A DNA stretch of 64,000 nt from an uncultured Flammeovirgaceae bacterium (lineage in GTDB: Bacteria > Bacteroidota > Bacteroidia > Cytophagales > Cyclobacteriaceae): assembly GCA_937883755.1 (NCBI GenBank), contig CAKZYA010000001.1:124001-188000 (forward strand), in the 5' to 3' direction. The notes beneath the pieces are model-generated. The model searched no databases, was not told the origin of the DNA, and saw only the letters and a program-made list of their open reading frames with translations. Of this stretch, positions 8,697 through 17,846 are shown piece after piece. Every line of letters starts with the position of its first letter. Position 1 is the first letter of the stretch. The translations under genes and the position numbers were made by a program.

Positions 8697-10835
8697 ATGA
8701 AACAATTATTTTTCTCAACACTGATAATAACGGTTGTAGCCTGTACTACTGCCGAAGAGTCTTCTAACACTATGAATATAGACTATCCGCCTACCCAAAC
8801 TGTAGACCATATTGACGATTACTTCGGGGTAGAAGTGGCTGATCCCTACCGTTGGCTAGAGGACGACCGCTCGGAAGAAACGGCTGAATGGGTAGGTGCC
8901 CAAAATGTGGTAACCCAGGGCTACTTAGAAAACATTCCGTATCGTGAGGCAATTGAAGAGCGACTGACTGAGCTGTGGAACTACGAAAAGTACGGTACGC
9001 CTTTTAAGCGAGGTGATCGTTATTACTACTTTAAAAACAATGGATTACAAAACCAAAGCGTGATGTACGTGCAAGATGACCTGGAGGCTGAGCCGGACGT
9101 ATTTCTTGACCCTAATCAGTTTTCAGCAGATGGGACGGTTTCGCTAGCGACGGCTAGTTTTACAAAAGATGGTTCAATGCTAGCCTACGCCATTTCAGAG
9201 TCGGGTTCCGACTGGCGGAAGGTGCTGGTAATGGATGCTGCATCGCAAGAAATTGTGGAAGATACTTTGCGAGATGTGAAGTTCAGCGGTATTGCTTGGA
9301 AAGATAACGAAGGCTTCTACTACAGCAGCTATGATAAACCCAAAGAGGGTAGTGACCTTTCGGGGATCAATATGAACCATAAGCTATTTTACCATAAACT
9401 AGGCAGTCTCCAAAGTGAAGATGAACTAGTTTTTGGCGGTGAACAGACTCCTCGTCGCTACGTGGGTAGTACGGTCACCAAAGATCAAAACTTTTTGGCA
9501 ATTACCGCTGCGATGGGCACCACCGGGCGGGAATTGTATATTAAAGATTTGCGCCAACCTGACAGCGAAATTGTCCCGGTCGTTCAGAATTTTGAAAATA
9601 ATCACTCAGTCGTATACAGCGAAGGCAATACGCTGTACATTCTCACTAACCTGGATGCACCCAATCAGCGATTAGTAAAGGTAGATGCTAATCAACCTAC
9701 GCCCGAAAACTGGGAAGATGTACTGCCCGAGAAAGATTACGTTTTGCGGGGAGTTTCTTTTGCGGGCGGTAAGCTGTTCGCTAATTATCTGAAAGATGCC
9801 TCTACCCGCATTGAACAATACGATTTGCAAGGGATGTTTGAGAGAACCGTTGAGTTACCCACTATCGGGACGGCAGGTGGTTTCGATGGAGAAGCTGATC
9901 AAGAGACATTATTTTATGCTTTTACTTCTTTTACCTATCCCACCACAATTTTTGCTTACGATGTAGCTTCGGGTGCTTCCACTGTGTTTAAGCAACCCGA
10001 ATTGGATATTAATCCGGAAGATTTTGAAACCAAGCAGATATTCTACGAGAGCAAGGACGGTACGAAAATTCCGATGTTCATAGTTCATCGCAAAGGTATA
10101 GAAATGGATGAGCAGAATCCTACTTACCTCTACGCCTACGGCGGTTTCAATATCAGCCTAACGCCTAGCTTCAGCGTGGTGCGCCAGTACTGGTTAGACA
10201 ATGGTGGTGTATTTGCCATGCCTAATTTGCGCGGTGGAGGCGAATACGGTGAAGCGTGGCACGAAGCCGGAATGCAAATGAACAAACAAAACGTATTTGA
10301 CGATTTCATTGCTGCCGCCGAATACTTAAAAGAAAATAAGTACACCTCGGCTGAAAAACTGGCGATTGCCGGAGGCTCGAACGGCGGACTGCTTGTTGGG
10401 GCTACTATGACTCAGCGACCCGATTTATGCCAGGTGGCTTTACCGGCCGTGGGTGTAATGGATATGCTTCGTTACCACCAGTTTACCGCCGGAGCGGGTT
10501 GGGCTCCCGACTATGGTATTGCCGACAGCAGTAAGGCCATGTTCGAATATTTGCACGCTTATTCCCCCCTACACAATATTAAAGAAGGCACTGCCTACCC
10601 TGCCACTTTGGTAACTACCGCTGATCACGACGACCGGGTAGTACCCGCCCACTCCTTCAAGTTTGCGGCTACGTTACAGGAAAAACACGTAGGGGAAAAC
10701 CCAGTATTGATTCGTATTGAAACTAAAGCTGGACACGGAGCGGGCAAACCCACCTCCAAGCAAATTGAGGAGTGGGCCGACAAATACGCCTTCACCTACT
10801 ACAATATGAATGTGATGCCGAAGCATGTGCGGTAA
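8697..10835 (+). CDS. prolyl oligopeptidase, family S9A
   Basis: 712 residues, the normal size for a prolyl oligopeptidase plus a lipoprotein-like leader (VVACTT, Cys about residue 16). The N-terminal part is the family entry (YPPTQTVDHIDDYFG, VADPYRWLEDDRS) and beta-propeller; the C-terminal alpha/beta hydrolase carries GGSNGG with catalytic Ser561, DHDDRVVP with Asp645 and GHGAGKP with His680, all in expected order. It cleaves short peptides after proline; the leader suggests a periplasmic or membrane-anchored enzyme. Monocistronic, 10 bp from the convergent KAP gene. Confidence 0.96.
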   Translation: MKQLFFSTLIITVVACTTAEESSNTMNIDYPPTQTVDHIDDYFGVEVADPYRWLEDDRSEETAEWVGAQNVVTQGYLENIPYREAIEERLTELWNYEKYGTPFKRGDRYYYFKNNGLQNQSVMYVQDDLEAEPDVFLDPNQFSADGTVSLATASFTKDGSMLAYAISESGSDWRKVLVMDAASQEIVEDTLRDVKFSGIAWKDNEGFYYSSYDKPKEGSDLSGINMNHKLFYHKLGSLQSEDELVFGGEQTPRRYVGSTVTKDQNFLAITAAMGTTGRELYIKDLRQPDSEIVPVVQNFENNHSVVYSEGNTLYILTNLDAPNQRLVKVDANQPTPENWEDVLPEKDYVLRGVSFAGGKLFANYLKDASTRIEQYDLQGMFERTVELPTIGTAGGFDGEADQETLFYAFTSFTYPTTIFAYDVASGASTVFKQPELDINPEDFETKQIFYESKDGTKIPMFIVHRKGIEMDEQNPTYLYAYGGFNISLTPSFSVVRQYWLDNGGVFAMPNLRGGGEYGEAWHEAGMQMNKQNVFDDFIAAAEYLKENKYTSAEKLAIAGGSNGGLLVGATMTQRPDLCQVALPAVGVMDMLRYHQFTAGAGWAPDYGIADSSKAMFEYLHAYSPLHNIKEGTAYPATLVTTADHDDRVVPAHSFKFAATLQEKHVGENPVLIRIETKAGHGAGKPTSKQIEEWADKYAFTYYNMNVMPKHVR

Positions 10836-10845
10836 CGTCATTATG

Positions 10846-12366
10846 TCAAAGATACAAGTGACGAACTAGATCCTTGAGAAGGATAAAATCATAACTAGAC
10901 CTTCTGAGATCATCATTACCTTTATATTCAATATTGGCTGCATATTGAATATCAATAGGGTGTCGTGGATTCCCGTAAAGTACACTTTGCTCTTCATACT
11001 TGAAGTTAGCTGAAAATTTGTTTTCAAGATTATGGTAAGTCCATACATTAGGCTCACCGTCAGATCTTCCAGTCACGTTATTTGGAAGATGTACTAGCAA
11101 AGCTGCTTCTAATTCAGCGTTTCGGTATAATGACAACTTATTTGTGTAATCAATGCACTTATCAATTGCTAGAATAAAATCATCAAGATTTCCTACCAGC
11201 CACCTGATTACTTCAATTGAAGCTAAGCATATCGAATTGCGAAAATTTGTTTGTAATGTACTATTCAGGTTAACAGGTTCATCCTTGACTGTAAAGTCTG
11301 AAGTAAACCAGAATTTAGATAGTGAACGTATGTTGATTGCATCACATAAAATCATGGTTTTTAGTACATATTCAGTAAAATATCTGAGTGATAGGATCGG
11401 ACGTTCAGGATTACTGTAGGATGCAGGCGGCAATCTAATCGCTCTGCTATAAAATTCATCTATCCAGACTGGAAGCTTATTTAATACATCCTCTCGTATT
11501 CTGAACGGATAAATTTCTTTACTATAAAATTTATCCAAATAGCCATTGAAATCAGCTTTTATTCCGTAGTAGTGTCTAAAAATGCTACGGATATTTGCTT
11601 CGTCGCAGACGAATATCACTTTGTCGAACCTGAATTTATTGTAGTTGTCACCCAACTTGGTATCAAAATGAGCAGCAAACACATTGAGCAATCGGAAAAT
11701 ATGCTGAGGATCAACCCGGTCTAAATCGTCTACGATGAGTACGGTTTCAATACCATTTTTACTATCGTCAACTTCTTCCTCTATACCTTTCCATTTATCT
11801 AGCAATTCAATAATCAATTGACTATAAAAATCCTGTTCGTATGGAGAACCTGGCTGATTCTGCGCTTCTTTAAGAAAATTAATCAGTGCTGTCTTATCGT
11901 CAGTTCCTGCTTCCTTTCGCTCCTCTTCCAACTTTTCAAACAATCTTTTGTAACCATCAAAGACTTTTCCAGTTGGTCCGAAGAAGTGTAGAAGAGGGGC
12001 AATGACATCAATAGTCCTTCGAGTTTGAGAAAGTAGATGTGGATATGCCAGTCGGCGAGGGATATCTACTTGGTCTAAGTCAATTTCTTTATCGGAAGAC
12101 TTAGACAGCAAATGAGCGACAACATCATACTTAATATATTCAAAAATATCAGCGTTCTCAGCTACCGAATAGTTGACCGGAAATAAATGGATGGCTCGAT
12201 ACTTTTCCTTATTCTTCGGCATATCGAAGAAGTGTTTGAGAAAAGTAGTTTTCCCTATCCCAAACCTCCCCGAAAAAATAATTCGGTAATTACCATCTAG
12301 ATTTAAATGCTTATCAAATTCCTCTATCTGGTTCTTAAATAGCTCGTGATCTATACTATCATCCAT
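10846..12366 (-). CDS. KAP-family P-loop NTPase
   Basis: 506 residues. Walker A GRFGIGKTT is at residues 33-41 and Walker B VDDLDR at about 212-217 (Asp213/Asp214), with the acidic-rich DRVDP that KAP NTPases share. Unlike typical KAP proteins I see no transmembrane hairpin inserted between Walker A and B; the insert (residues 60-200) is charged and helical. The C-terminal half is helical and without known motifs. KAP and STAND-type NTPases are often single-gene anti-phage or stress modules, but no partner gene is adjacent. Base use looks more AT-rich than in neighbours by eye. It lies between two convergent/divergent host genes. Confidence 0.88.
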   Translation of the reverse strand: MDDSIDHELFKNQIEEFDKHLNLDGNYRIIFSGRFGIGKTTFLKHFFDMPKNKEKYRAIHLFPVNYSVAENADIFEYIKYDVVAHLLSKSSDKEIDLDQVDIPRRLAYPHLLSQTRRTIDVIAPLLHFFGPTGKVFDGYKRLFEKLEEERKEAGTDDKTALINFLKEAQNQPGSPYEQDFYSQLIIELLDKWKGIEEEVDDSKNGIETVLIVDDLDRVDPQHIFRLLNVFAAHFDTKLGDNYNKFRFDKVIFVCDEANIRSIFRHYYGIKADFNGYLDKFYSKEIYPFRIREDVLNKLPVWIDEFYSRAIRLPPASYSNPERPILSLRYFTEYVLKTMILCDAINIRSLSKFWFTSDFTVKDEPVNLNSTLQTNFRNSICLASIEVIRWLVGNLDDFILAIDKCIDYTNKLSLYRNAELEAALLVHLPNNVTGRSDGEPNVWTYHNLENKFSANFKYEEQSVLYGNPRHPIDIQYAANIEYKGNDDLRRSSYDFILLKDLVRHLYL

Positions 12367-12507
12367 AATTTATATGTTTTGATAACTTTGTTTCCGAATA
12401 CAAGATATTAACTGGGCTAATTTTATCCTTTTGTGCGTAAGCCTGAAAGTTCAGCGGGCGTGCGTTAGCCTTGAGTGGGGAAGCATTGAGCTTTCTTGAA
12501 CTTTTTG

Positions 12508-12537
12508 GTTCGTTTTTGTTTCAAGACAAAAATGAAC
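12508..12537. repeat. REP-like hairpin element
   Basis: Arms GTTCGTTTTTGT (12508-12519) and ACAAAAATGAAC (12526-12537) pair with one mismatch around a 6-nt loop. The surrounding sequence (12487-12549) reads, in one frame, as a short pseudo-peptide of the LELFGSFLFQDKNEQKV kind that I have seen scattered between genes in Cytophagales genomes. It lies in the 245-bp gap upstream of the KAP gene and before the gene at 12612, and could serve as a terminator-like or mobile palindromic repeat. Confidence 0.5.
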
Positions 12538-12611
12538 AGAAGGTTACAACTTTCATTCGTAGAACATACTATATTGGAAGTAATGAATATATTAGTTTTA
12601 TGTAGCTTATC

Positions 12612-13133
12612 ATGAAATCCCGTATTAATATCACCACTGGCTACTACTTCCCCTTTGGCGCGATGATTTTTGGTGGCTGTCTAATCTTTCTAGGTCTGGT
12701 ATTGATACTGGACTTTAGGCCGTGGGGTTGGTTAGGGCTACTGTTGATTTGGGCGGGTTTTACTACATTTACGGCTCGCTATCGGCTTACTATTAACTTG
12801 GTGAAGCAGACGTACCACGACTACCTTTGGATTAGCGGATTTAAGCAGGGAGAGAAAAAGCATTTTGACGCGATTACCGGAATGTATATTAATGAGAATC
12901 CATATACCCAGACGGTAAACTCAAGAACGAGTACGATGACCAAACACGGCATAGAATACAATGGCTATATCCGCTTTGATGACGAAGATATTCACCTACT
13001 AAGTGACGATAGCAAAAGCAAGGTGATGAGGAAGATGAAAAAAATTCAGCAGCTGCTACAAGGAAATATCGTCAGCAGTACCAGCATTCAAATCAATAGC
13101 GAAATTGGCGATCACACAAAGTCTGAAAACTAG
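12612..13133 (+). CDS. small membrane protein, function unknown
   Basis: 173 residues with two hydrophobic segments near the N-terminus (about residues 16-35 and 39-57, separated by RPWGW) followed by a soluble C-terminal domain of about 110 residues. That part resembles a short PH-like or membrane-associated beta domain (YIRFDDEDIHLLSD) but I cannot name the family. A weak promoter-like TAGTTTTA (12593-12600) precedes the start. No operon partner is evident; the GNAT gene follows after 60 bp of degenerate spacer. Confidence 0.7.
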   Translation: MKSRINITTGYYFPFGAMIFGGCLIFLGLVLILDFRPWGWLGLLLIWAGFTTFTARYRLTINLVKQTYHDYLWISGFKQGEKKHFDAITGMYINENPYTQTVNSRTSTMTKHGIEYNGYIRFDDEDIHLLSDDSKSKVMRKMKKIQQLLQGNIVSSTSIQINSEIGDHTKSEN

Positions 13134-13193
13134 TACCATATTCACTATCAATTATCCATCCCGGATCAAGTCCAGGATAAATTTTCAATTAAC

Positions 13194-13676
13194 ATGCCTA
13201 TTAACCTACGCGACGGAATAAAAGAAGATTTACCCCATGTCCTCCAACTCATTAAAGAACTGGCCGAATTTGAGCGAGAGCCACAGGAGGTAGAAATCAC
13301 CCTGGAAGAACTAGAGCAAGACGGATTCGGCGAAAAACCTGTCTTTGACTTCTTTGTTGCGGAAGATACTGAGCAAGACAAGATAGTTGGGCTAGCTCTA
13401 TATTTCTACAGCTACTCTACCTGGAAAGGGAAATGCATTTATCTGGAAGACCTCATTGTCACGGAAGCCTATCGAGGACAAGGTATCGGCAAGCAACTAC
13501 TCGACCGGATTATTCAGAAGGCCAAAGAAGAAGATGCCCAACGAGTGGTTTGGCAAGTGCTAGATTGGAATACTCCCGCTATCGAGTTCTACAAATCCTT
13601 AGGAGCCTCTCTGCTACCCGAATGGGTTACTTGTCGGTTAGTGAAAGATCAAATTCAGGAATACAAAGTTCAATGA
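13194..13676 (+). CDS. GNAT family N-acetyltransferase
   Basis: 160 residues with the full GNAT pattern: INLRDGIKEDLPHVLQLIKELAEFE at the start (split motif, diamine-acetyltransferase-like), YLEDLIVTEAYRGQGIGKQLL with the acetyl-CoA-binding R/Q-x-x-G-x-G/A signature around residues 93-98, and DWNTPAIEFYKSLGA in the C-terminal motif B. The N-terminal similarity to spermidine/spermine (SSAT-like) acetyltransferases suggests a polyamine or thialysine substrate, but this is inference. Cytoplasmic. Confidence 0.93.
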   Translation: MPINLRDGIKEDLPHVLQLIKELAEFEREPQEVEITLEELEQDGFGEKPVFDFFVAEDTEQDKIVGLALYFYSYSTWKGKCIYLEDLIVTEAYRGQGIGKQLLDRIIQKAKEEDAQRVVWQVLDWNTPAIEFYKSLGASLLPEWVTCRLVKDQIQEYKVQ

Positions 13677-13732
13677 ACGATGTGCAATTAACAGTCAACA
13701 ATTAGAACTGACTGTAAAACTTAGCTTTTACA

Positions 13733-14572
13733 TCAAGCCCGATCCAGCTCAAAAACTGTAATCTCTGGTCTTACATTGAACCGCACTTGCCACAGATGGC
13801 CTAACGCCCGATTGATATAAAGTGTTCTTCCGTCGTTCAGGTCGATTTCTCCCGCAGTATATCGTCGGTTGCTAACGGGTAACATGGGTGGAGGTAAAAA
13901 GGGTGGTTTGCACTGTCCACCGTGGGTATGTCCCGACAGAATCCAGCCTTGGTAGCCGTTCCAGACATCTAAATCGCAGACATCCGGGTTATGACAAAGT
14001 ACCACACTTGCCTGTTGTTGGTCATGTTTTGTCATCACTCGGTCAGGTTGAAAGTTTGTGCCCCAATAATCGTCGAGACCGATGAAGCTCAATCCTTCGG
14101 TCGTTCGCTGTTCGTTTCTAAGTACTTTGATGCCCGCTTGCTGCAAAACATCACTAATAGCATCTGCCACACTATCTTCGGCCCAATTATCGCCATAGTC
14201 GTGGTTTCCTAGCACGCCAAACGTTCCAATAGTGCCGGTGAGGGCGTGTTTAAGCACTTTTTGTAGTTGATCGACTTGCTGCTCATTTTCGTAGCTAACG
14301 TAATCGCCGGTGTACACTACGAAATCCGGATTTAGCTCCTGCGCTTTCTGGAAAGAATCTATCAGAAATTGCCAGTCAAACCGATTTCCAACGTGAATAT
14401 CGCTGACTTGCATCAACGTTTTACCTACCAAATCGTCGGGAAGGGTGCGGATAGGCATTTTCTTCTTAACAAATTCAAGCCAAAACGGCTCAACTTGCCA
14501 GGTGTAAATCCCCGCTAATGCCCCTAATCCAGCAAGCCCGGACATTCCTTGAATAAATTGACGTCTTTTCAT
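13733..14572 (-). CDS. metallophosphoesterase, YkuE/UshA-like calcineurin fold
   Basis: 279 residues. The N-terminus (KRRQFIQGMSGLAGLGALAG) is an RR-containing hydrophobic signal or anchor, so the protein is probably exported through Tat or membrane-anchored. The five metallophosphoesterase motifs are present: DIHVG, YTGDYV, GNHDYG, HNPD and SGHTHGGQ. It resembles the YkuE group, which hydrolyses phosphodiesters of lipids or nucleotides. Monocistronic on the minus strand; a repetitive spacer precedes it (14573-14713). Confidence 0.92.
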   Translation of the reverse strand: MKRRQFIQGMSGLAGLGALAGIYTWQVEPFWLEFVKKKMPIRTLPDDLVGKTLMQVSDIHVGNRFDWQFLIDSFQKAQELNPDFVVYTGDYVSYENEQQVDQLQKVLKHALTGTIGTFGVLGNHDYGDNWAEDSVADAISDVLQQAGIKVLRNEQRTTEGLSFIGLDDYWGTNFQPDRVMTKHDQQQASVVLCHNPDVCDLDVWNGYQGWILSGHTHGGQCKPPFLPPPMLPVSNRRYTAGEIDLNDGRTLYINRALGHLWQVRFNVRPEITVFELDRA

Positions 14573-14713
14573 GGTTAGTTACTCGTTCTTAGCAGCCTAG
14601 TTTTTTGCTAGTGTTGAACGAATACTTGAACGCCAGAGCGAGTGAATTATTGGCGGTTAGCAGTTATTATCCACTACCAATTGTTCACTGCACATTGTAC
14701 GTTGTTAATTGAA

Positions 14714-15019
14714 TTACACTTCTTCCATCAAGGTACGAAAAGCCACAGTTCGGTTGCCAAAACGAATAGCCGACTCTTGGCGTAGGGCATCGGCATGGTC
14801 GCGTTCGTAGGTTTGGTAGTCGTCTATACTGTTCGCAAAGTACTGAATCGCGTAGGTGCTAGTGCCTTCGGACTGTTCTATATTCAAGAGGCGAAAAATC
14901 TTAGCCGTTTGAAATAGTCCAGTGTTGATCACGTCGAGCATATGCTCATTTTGCATCCACTGAAGCCACTCCTGTTCGATAGCTTGCTCAACATTAACGG
15001 TCACATTGTATAGAATCAT
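14714..15019 (-). CDS. DUF4286 family protein
   Basis: 101 residues, a compact alpha/beta ferredoxin-like protein: MILYNVTVNVEQAIEQEWLQWMQ at the start and a Tyr/Phe-rich middle (YAIQYFANSIDDYQTYER), both characteristic of DUF4286, a small family almost limited to Bacteroidota. Function unknown; cytoplasmic. A TAATTTTG sequence (15024-15031, minus strand) lies only 5 bp before the start codon, so it is too close to be a normal promoter. Confidence 0.88.
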   Translation of the reverse strand: MILYNVTVNVEQAIEQEWLQWMQNEHMLDVINTGLFQTAKIFRLLNIEQSEGTSTYAIQYFANSIDDYQTYERDHADALRQESAIRFGNRTVAFRTLMEEV

Positions 15020-15083
15020 AGAGCAAAATTACGAAAAAGCTGAGTAATGCTACGTTCGCCAATTTTGGTAGTTAGCCAAGCTG

Positions 15084-16196
15084 TCAATTGATAGAGGGAG
15101 CTACTTTAGATGAATCTGGTAACTCTACCTCTGGTTGACTGGATACAAGCTGCGTATTACGCCCATCGGCCGTGTTCTGTAAAACCAAATCTTTCAGGCA
15201 GGCAATCCACTTGGGGTGGTCGTTCAAACTTTCTACTAGTTGCCATACTTCGCCGCCGGCTTCTAGAAAGTCTTCTTTGTACTCATCACCCACCTCCAAT
15301 GTAGTTTCCAAACAATCAGCCACAAAGGCAGGGGAGAATGCCAATACCTTCTTAATACCTTTCTCGGCTAACTCTTCCAGTACTTCATCAGTATACGGAC
15401 GAATCCAAGGCACTGGCCCTAAGCGTGATTGAAAAGAAACCGTGTATTTTTCGGGCGGAATGTTCAGCTTCTCAGCTAAAACTCGTGAAGTTTGAAAGCA
15501 CTGTGCCCGGTAGCAAAACTGATTTTTCTTGTGAAAGCTATTACAGCAATCACCTACTTTGCAGTAATTGTCTTGCGATCCCTTCTCAATTTGACTGACG
15601 GGTATTCCGTGGTAGCTGAAGAGTACATGTTCAAACTCTTGCTTATCCAACTGTTCACGAGCGCGCTCTACATGAGCTTCAATAAAGAGAGGGTGGTCGG
15701 GAAAATGACTGACAAAATTAACCGACGGAATAATCTGCCAGGTTTTGACGATTTCCATTACTTTATCAATCACTGAGCCAGAGGTAGCTGAAGCGTACTG
15801 TGGGAATAGCGGAATACAAATGATGTGGCGAACGTTAGCTTTCTGCAACTCATCTAGTCCTTGCTGAATACTTGGGCTTTGGTAGCGCATGGCTAACTTC
15901 ACAATGTATTCATCATTTAAAGATTCTTGCAGCAGATCACGCACATCTTCCCCGTAAAACTTGAGGGGTGATCCACGATCTTCCCATAGTTTTCGATATT
16001 CTTTGGCTGATTTAGGGGCGCGAAAAGGAGCGATAATCAGATTAACTAACATCCAGCGAGGAATGAGTGGGTAATCTACTACTCGCTTGTCCATTAAAAA
16101 TTCGCGCAGGTAGCGGCGCACATCACCCGTTTTAGGGCTATCCGGAGTACCCAAATTGACTAGTAATACACCGATCTTGCTATTGGTCTTATTCAT
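15084..16196 (-). CDS. hemH: ferrochelatase (coproporphyrin/protoporphyrin ferrochelatase)
   Basis: 370 residues, slightly longer than the usual 310-340 because of a C-terminal tail. Family motifs: VLLVNLGTPDSPK at the start, FSYHGIPVSQI with the catalytic His, and SRLGPVPWIRPYTDEVLEEL. A Cys-rich insertion (CKVGDCCNSF, CYRAQC) near residues 208-235 could hold an iron-sulphur or other metal site, as in some bacterial ferrochelatases. It inserts Fe2+ into the tetrapyrrole in haem synthesis. It is followed in the minus direction by the DUF4286 gene and preceded by the prephenate dehydratase gene 60 bp upstream. Confidence 0.95.
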   Translation of the reverse strand: MNKTNSKIGVLLVNLGTPDSPKTGDVRRYLREFLMDKRVVDYPLIPRWMLVNLIIAPFRAPKSAKEYRKLWEDRGSPLKFYGEDVRDLLQESLNDEYIVKLAMRYQSPSIQQGLDELQKANVRHIICIPLFPQYASATSGSVIDKVMEIVKTWQIIPSVNFVSHFPDHPLFIEAHVERAREQLDKQEFEHVLFSYHGIPVSQIEKGSQDNYCKVGDCCNSFHKKNQFCYRAQCFQTSRVLAEKLNIPPEKYTVSFQSRLGPVPWIRPYTDEVLEELAEKGIKKVLAFSPAFVADCLETTLEVGDEYKEDFLEAGGEVWQLVESLNDHPKWIACLKDLVLQNTADGRNTQLVSSQPEVELPDSSKVAPSIN

Positions 16197-16256
16197 GAAT
16201 TCGAAGGTTCAAAAAAGGTTTATCTTCAAACGCCCAGAGCATTTAGAATGTTCAGC

Positions 16257-17339
16257 TTATATCAATCTTACGTAGCTTCCTAGCCACTTCATCTCATCAG
16301 TATACTTTGCTACTACCTGCTGAATGCGTTCATCCTGCCAATGCCCCTCAAAATCGATAAAAAACCAGTAAGTGAAGGTTTTCCCCCGCTTGGCCGGGCG
16401 ACTTTCAATCTTAGTCAGATTGATACCTTTTTTATTAAAGTCTTGTAAAAAATCAGCTAAAATACCAGGTTCGTCAGAATGAGGTAATTTTACTAATACC
16501 GATGTTTTATCTGATCCACTAGGTTGATTCGTAAATGATTTACTGATGATAAAAAAGCGGGTTTGGTTGTCACCCGAAGTTTCCACATTCTCAAACAAAA
16601 TAGGTACTTGATATTCCTGAGCGGCAATGCGGGAGCAAATTGCAGCACTATCAGGCTCGCGGACAGCCAATCGGGCTGCCTTGGAAGTTGATTCCACCGG
16701 AATTAACTCAACCGTACTATCATTGACCACTTCATCAATAAACTTTCGGCACTGTCGAAAGGCAATATCTTTTGAATAAATTTTGCGAACCTTTGACAAG
16801 TGATCGGCCTGGCTGACGAATGCAAAATGAACGTCCATCGGCAGTTCCGCTACAATGTGCACGTCGTATTCAGACAAACAGTCGGCAGTTTCGGGCACTA
16901 AACCTTGTTGGTTGTTTTCTACGGGAATCACCCCAAAACGAGTCACTTCTGCCGCCACTGATTTGAATACCGCTCGGATACTGCTTACTGGCATGTACTC
17001 GCTCATCGCTCCAAAACGGCTCTCTGCTGCTTGGTGGGTAAAGCTTCCACTAGGGCCTAAGTAGGCGATCCGCTCGGGCAGCTCAATATTACGACTTACA
17101 GCAAATATTTCAAGAAAGATAGCATCAATGGCGGCAGCCGGTAGCAGGCCTTGGTTCTTGAGTTTAAGACGATCTAGAATGGCTTTTTCCCGCTCAGGAC
17201 GATAAATGATACTATTAGTAGAGCGTTTAAGATCACCTACCTGTTTCACCACCTCCATGCGCTCGTTGAGTAATTTTAGGAGTTGGTTGTCAAGTTGGTC
17301 AATGCGTTGACGGTATTCGGTAAGCTGGTTTGATTCCAT
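16257..17339 (-). CDS. pheA: bifunctional chorismate mutase / prephenate dehydratase
   Basis: 360 residues in three parts: an AroQ-type chorismate mutase of about 85 residues (QLTEYRQRIDQLDNQLLKLL, with RPEREKAILDRL), the prephenate dehydratase domain (YLGPSGSFTHQAAESRFG, IPVENNQQGLV, ending GDNQTRFFIISK with the catalytic Thr-Arg-Phe), and a C-terminal ACT domain (EPGILADFL, LTKIESRPAKRG) for phenylalanine feedback. It makes phenylpyruvate from chorismate in phenylalanine synthesis. Single gene; the 483 bp before it up to the glyA region carries no other gene. Confidence 0.95.
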   Translation of the reverse strand: MESNQLTEYRQRIDQLDNQLLKLLNERMEVVKQVGDLKRSTNSIIYRPEREKAILDRLKLKNQGLLPAAAIDAIFLEIFAVSRNIELPERIAYLGPSGSFTHQAAESRFGAMSEYMPVSSIRAVFKSVAAEVTRFGVIPVENNQQGLVPETADCLSEYDVHIVAELPMDVHFAFVSQADHLSKVRKIYSKDIAFRQCRKFIDEVVNDSTVELIPVESTSKAARLAVREPDSAAICSRIAAQEYQVPILFENVETSGDNQTRFFIISKSFTNQPSGSDKTSVLVKLPHSDEPGILADFLQDFNKKGINLTKIESRPAKRGKTFTYWFFIDFEGHWQDERIQQVVAKYTDEMKWLGSYVRLI

Positions 17340-17790
17340 AGTAAAAAATTTGGAGTCAGTAAGGTAGAAAAATTTCAGCTTCGTTAGATGATACCTCGCG
17401 AAAAACCGAACTAATGAAGGAGCTTACGAAGCTTTCTTAGGCTGAAGAACTATATCCAGAAAAGAGCTCTCGTGCTACTACCATGTTCTGATTAGATAGA
17501 TCACTTATATCCAATCAGTTTTTTAATAAGATTCGTATTTGTTCAAAAATATCATTACGCCTTTCCGTATGATGTAATATTTAACCTACACCACCTTAGT
17601 TATATACAAGTAGTATGCGTGGCTAATTTTAGTATAAAAAACTGAAAGTCAAATGATTATAAGGATTGCATCAGCTTAAAAAGAATTGACTTGTCTCTTT
17701 ATATATTGGTAGTATGCTACAATTATCGCCCTACAGGTTAAATTATTCCTAGAATAGAAGCTCTTGGAATATAGGAAAATGAGGTCTTCA
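17340..17790. other. gene-free spacer between divergent pheA and glyA
   Basis: No convincing gene or RNA. The spacer is AT-rich; the one strong signal is the glyA promoter at its right end (listed separately). A CAAAAATA match to the -7 element on the minus strand (17544-17551) lies too far, about 200 bp, from pheA and lacks a -33 box. Confidence 0.5.
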
Positions 17791-17821
17791 TTGTGATTGT
17801 CGGGGACTTCGAGTACTTTTG
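17791..17821 (+). promoter_or_regulatory. Bacteroidota-type promoter of glyA
   Basis: TTG (17791-17793) is 20 nt from TACTTTTG (17814-17821), an exact TAnnTTTG -7 element with ideal spacing. Transcription would start about 6 nt downstream, near 17828, so translation must start at the ATG at 17847, not the upstream one at 17823. Confidence 0.75.
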
Positions 17822-17846
17822 AATGCTTCACTTATTACTATTTGCT

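Noticed and set aside
15024-15031. TAATTTTG as promoter of the DUF4286 gene (leaderless mRNA)
   Set aside because: Only 5 bp from the start codon and no TTG at the proper distance; chance in AT-rich sequence.
17544-17551. TATTTTTG (minus strand) as pheA promoter
   Set aside because: About 200 bp from the gene and without a -33 element.
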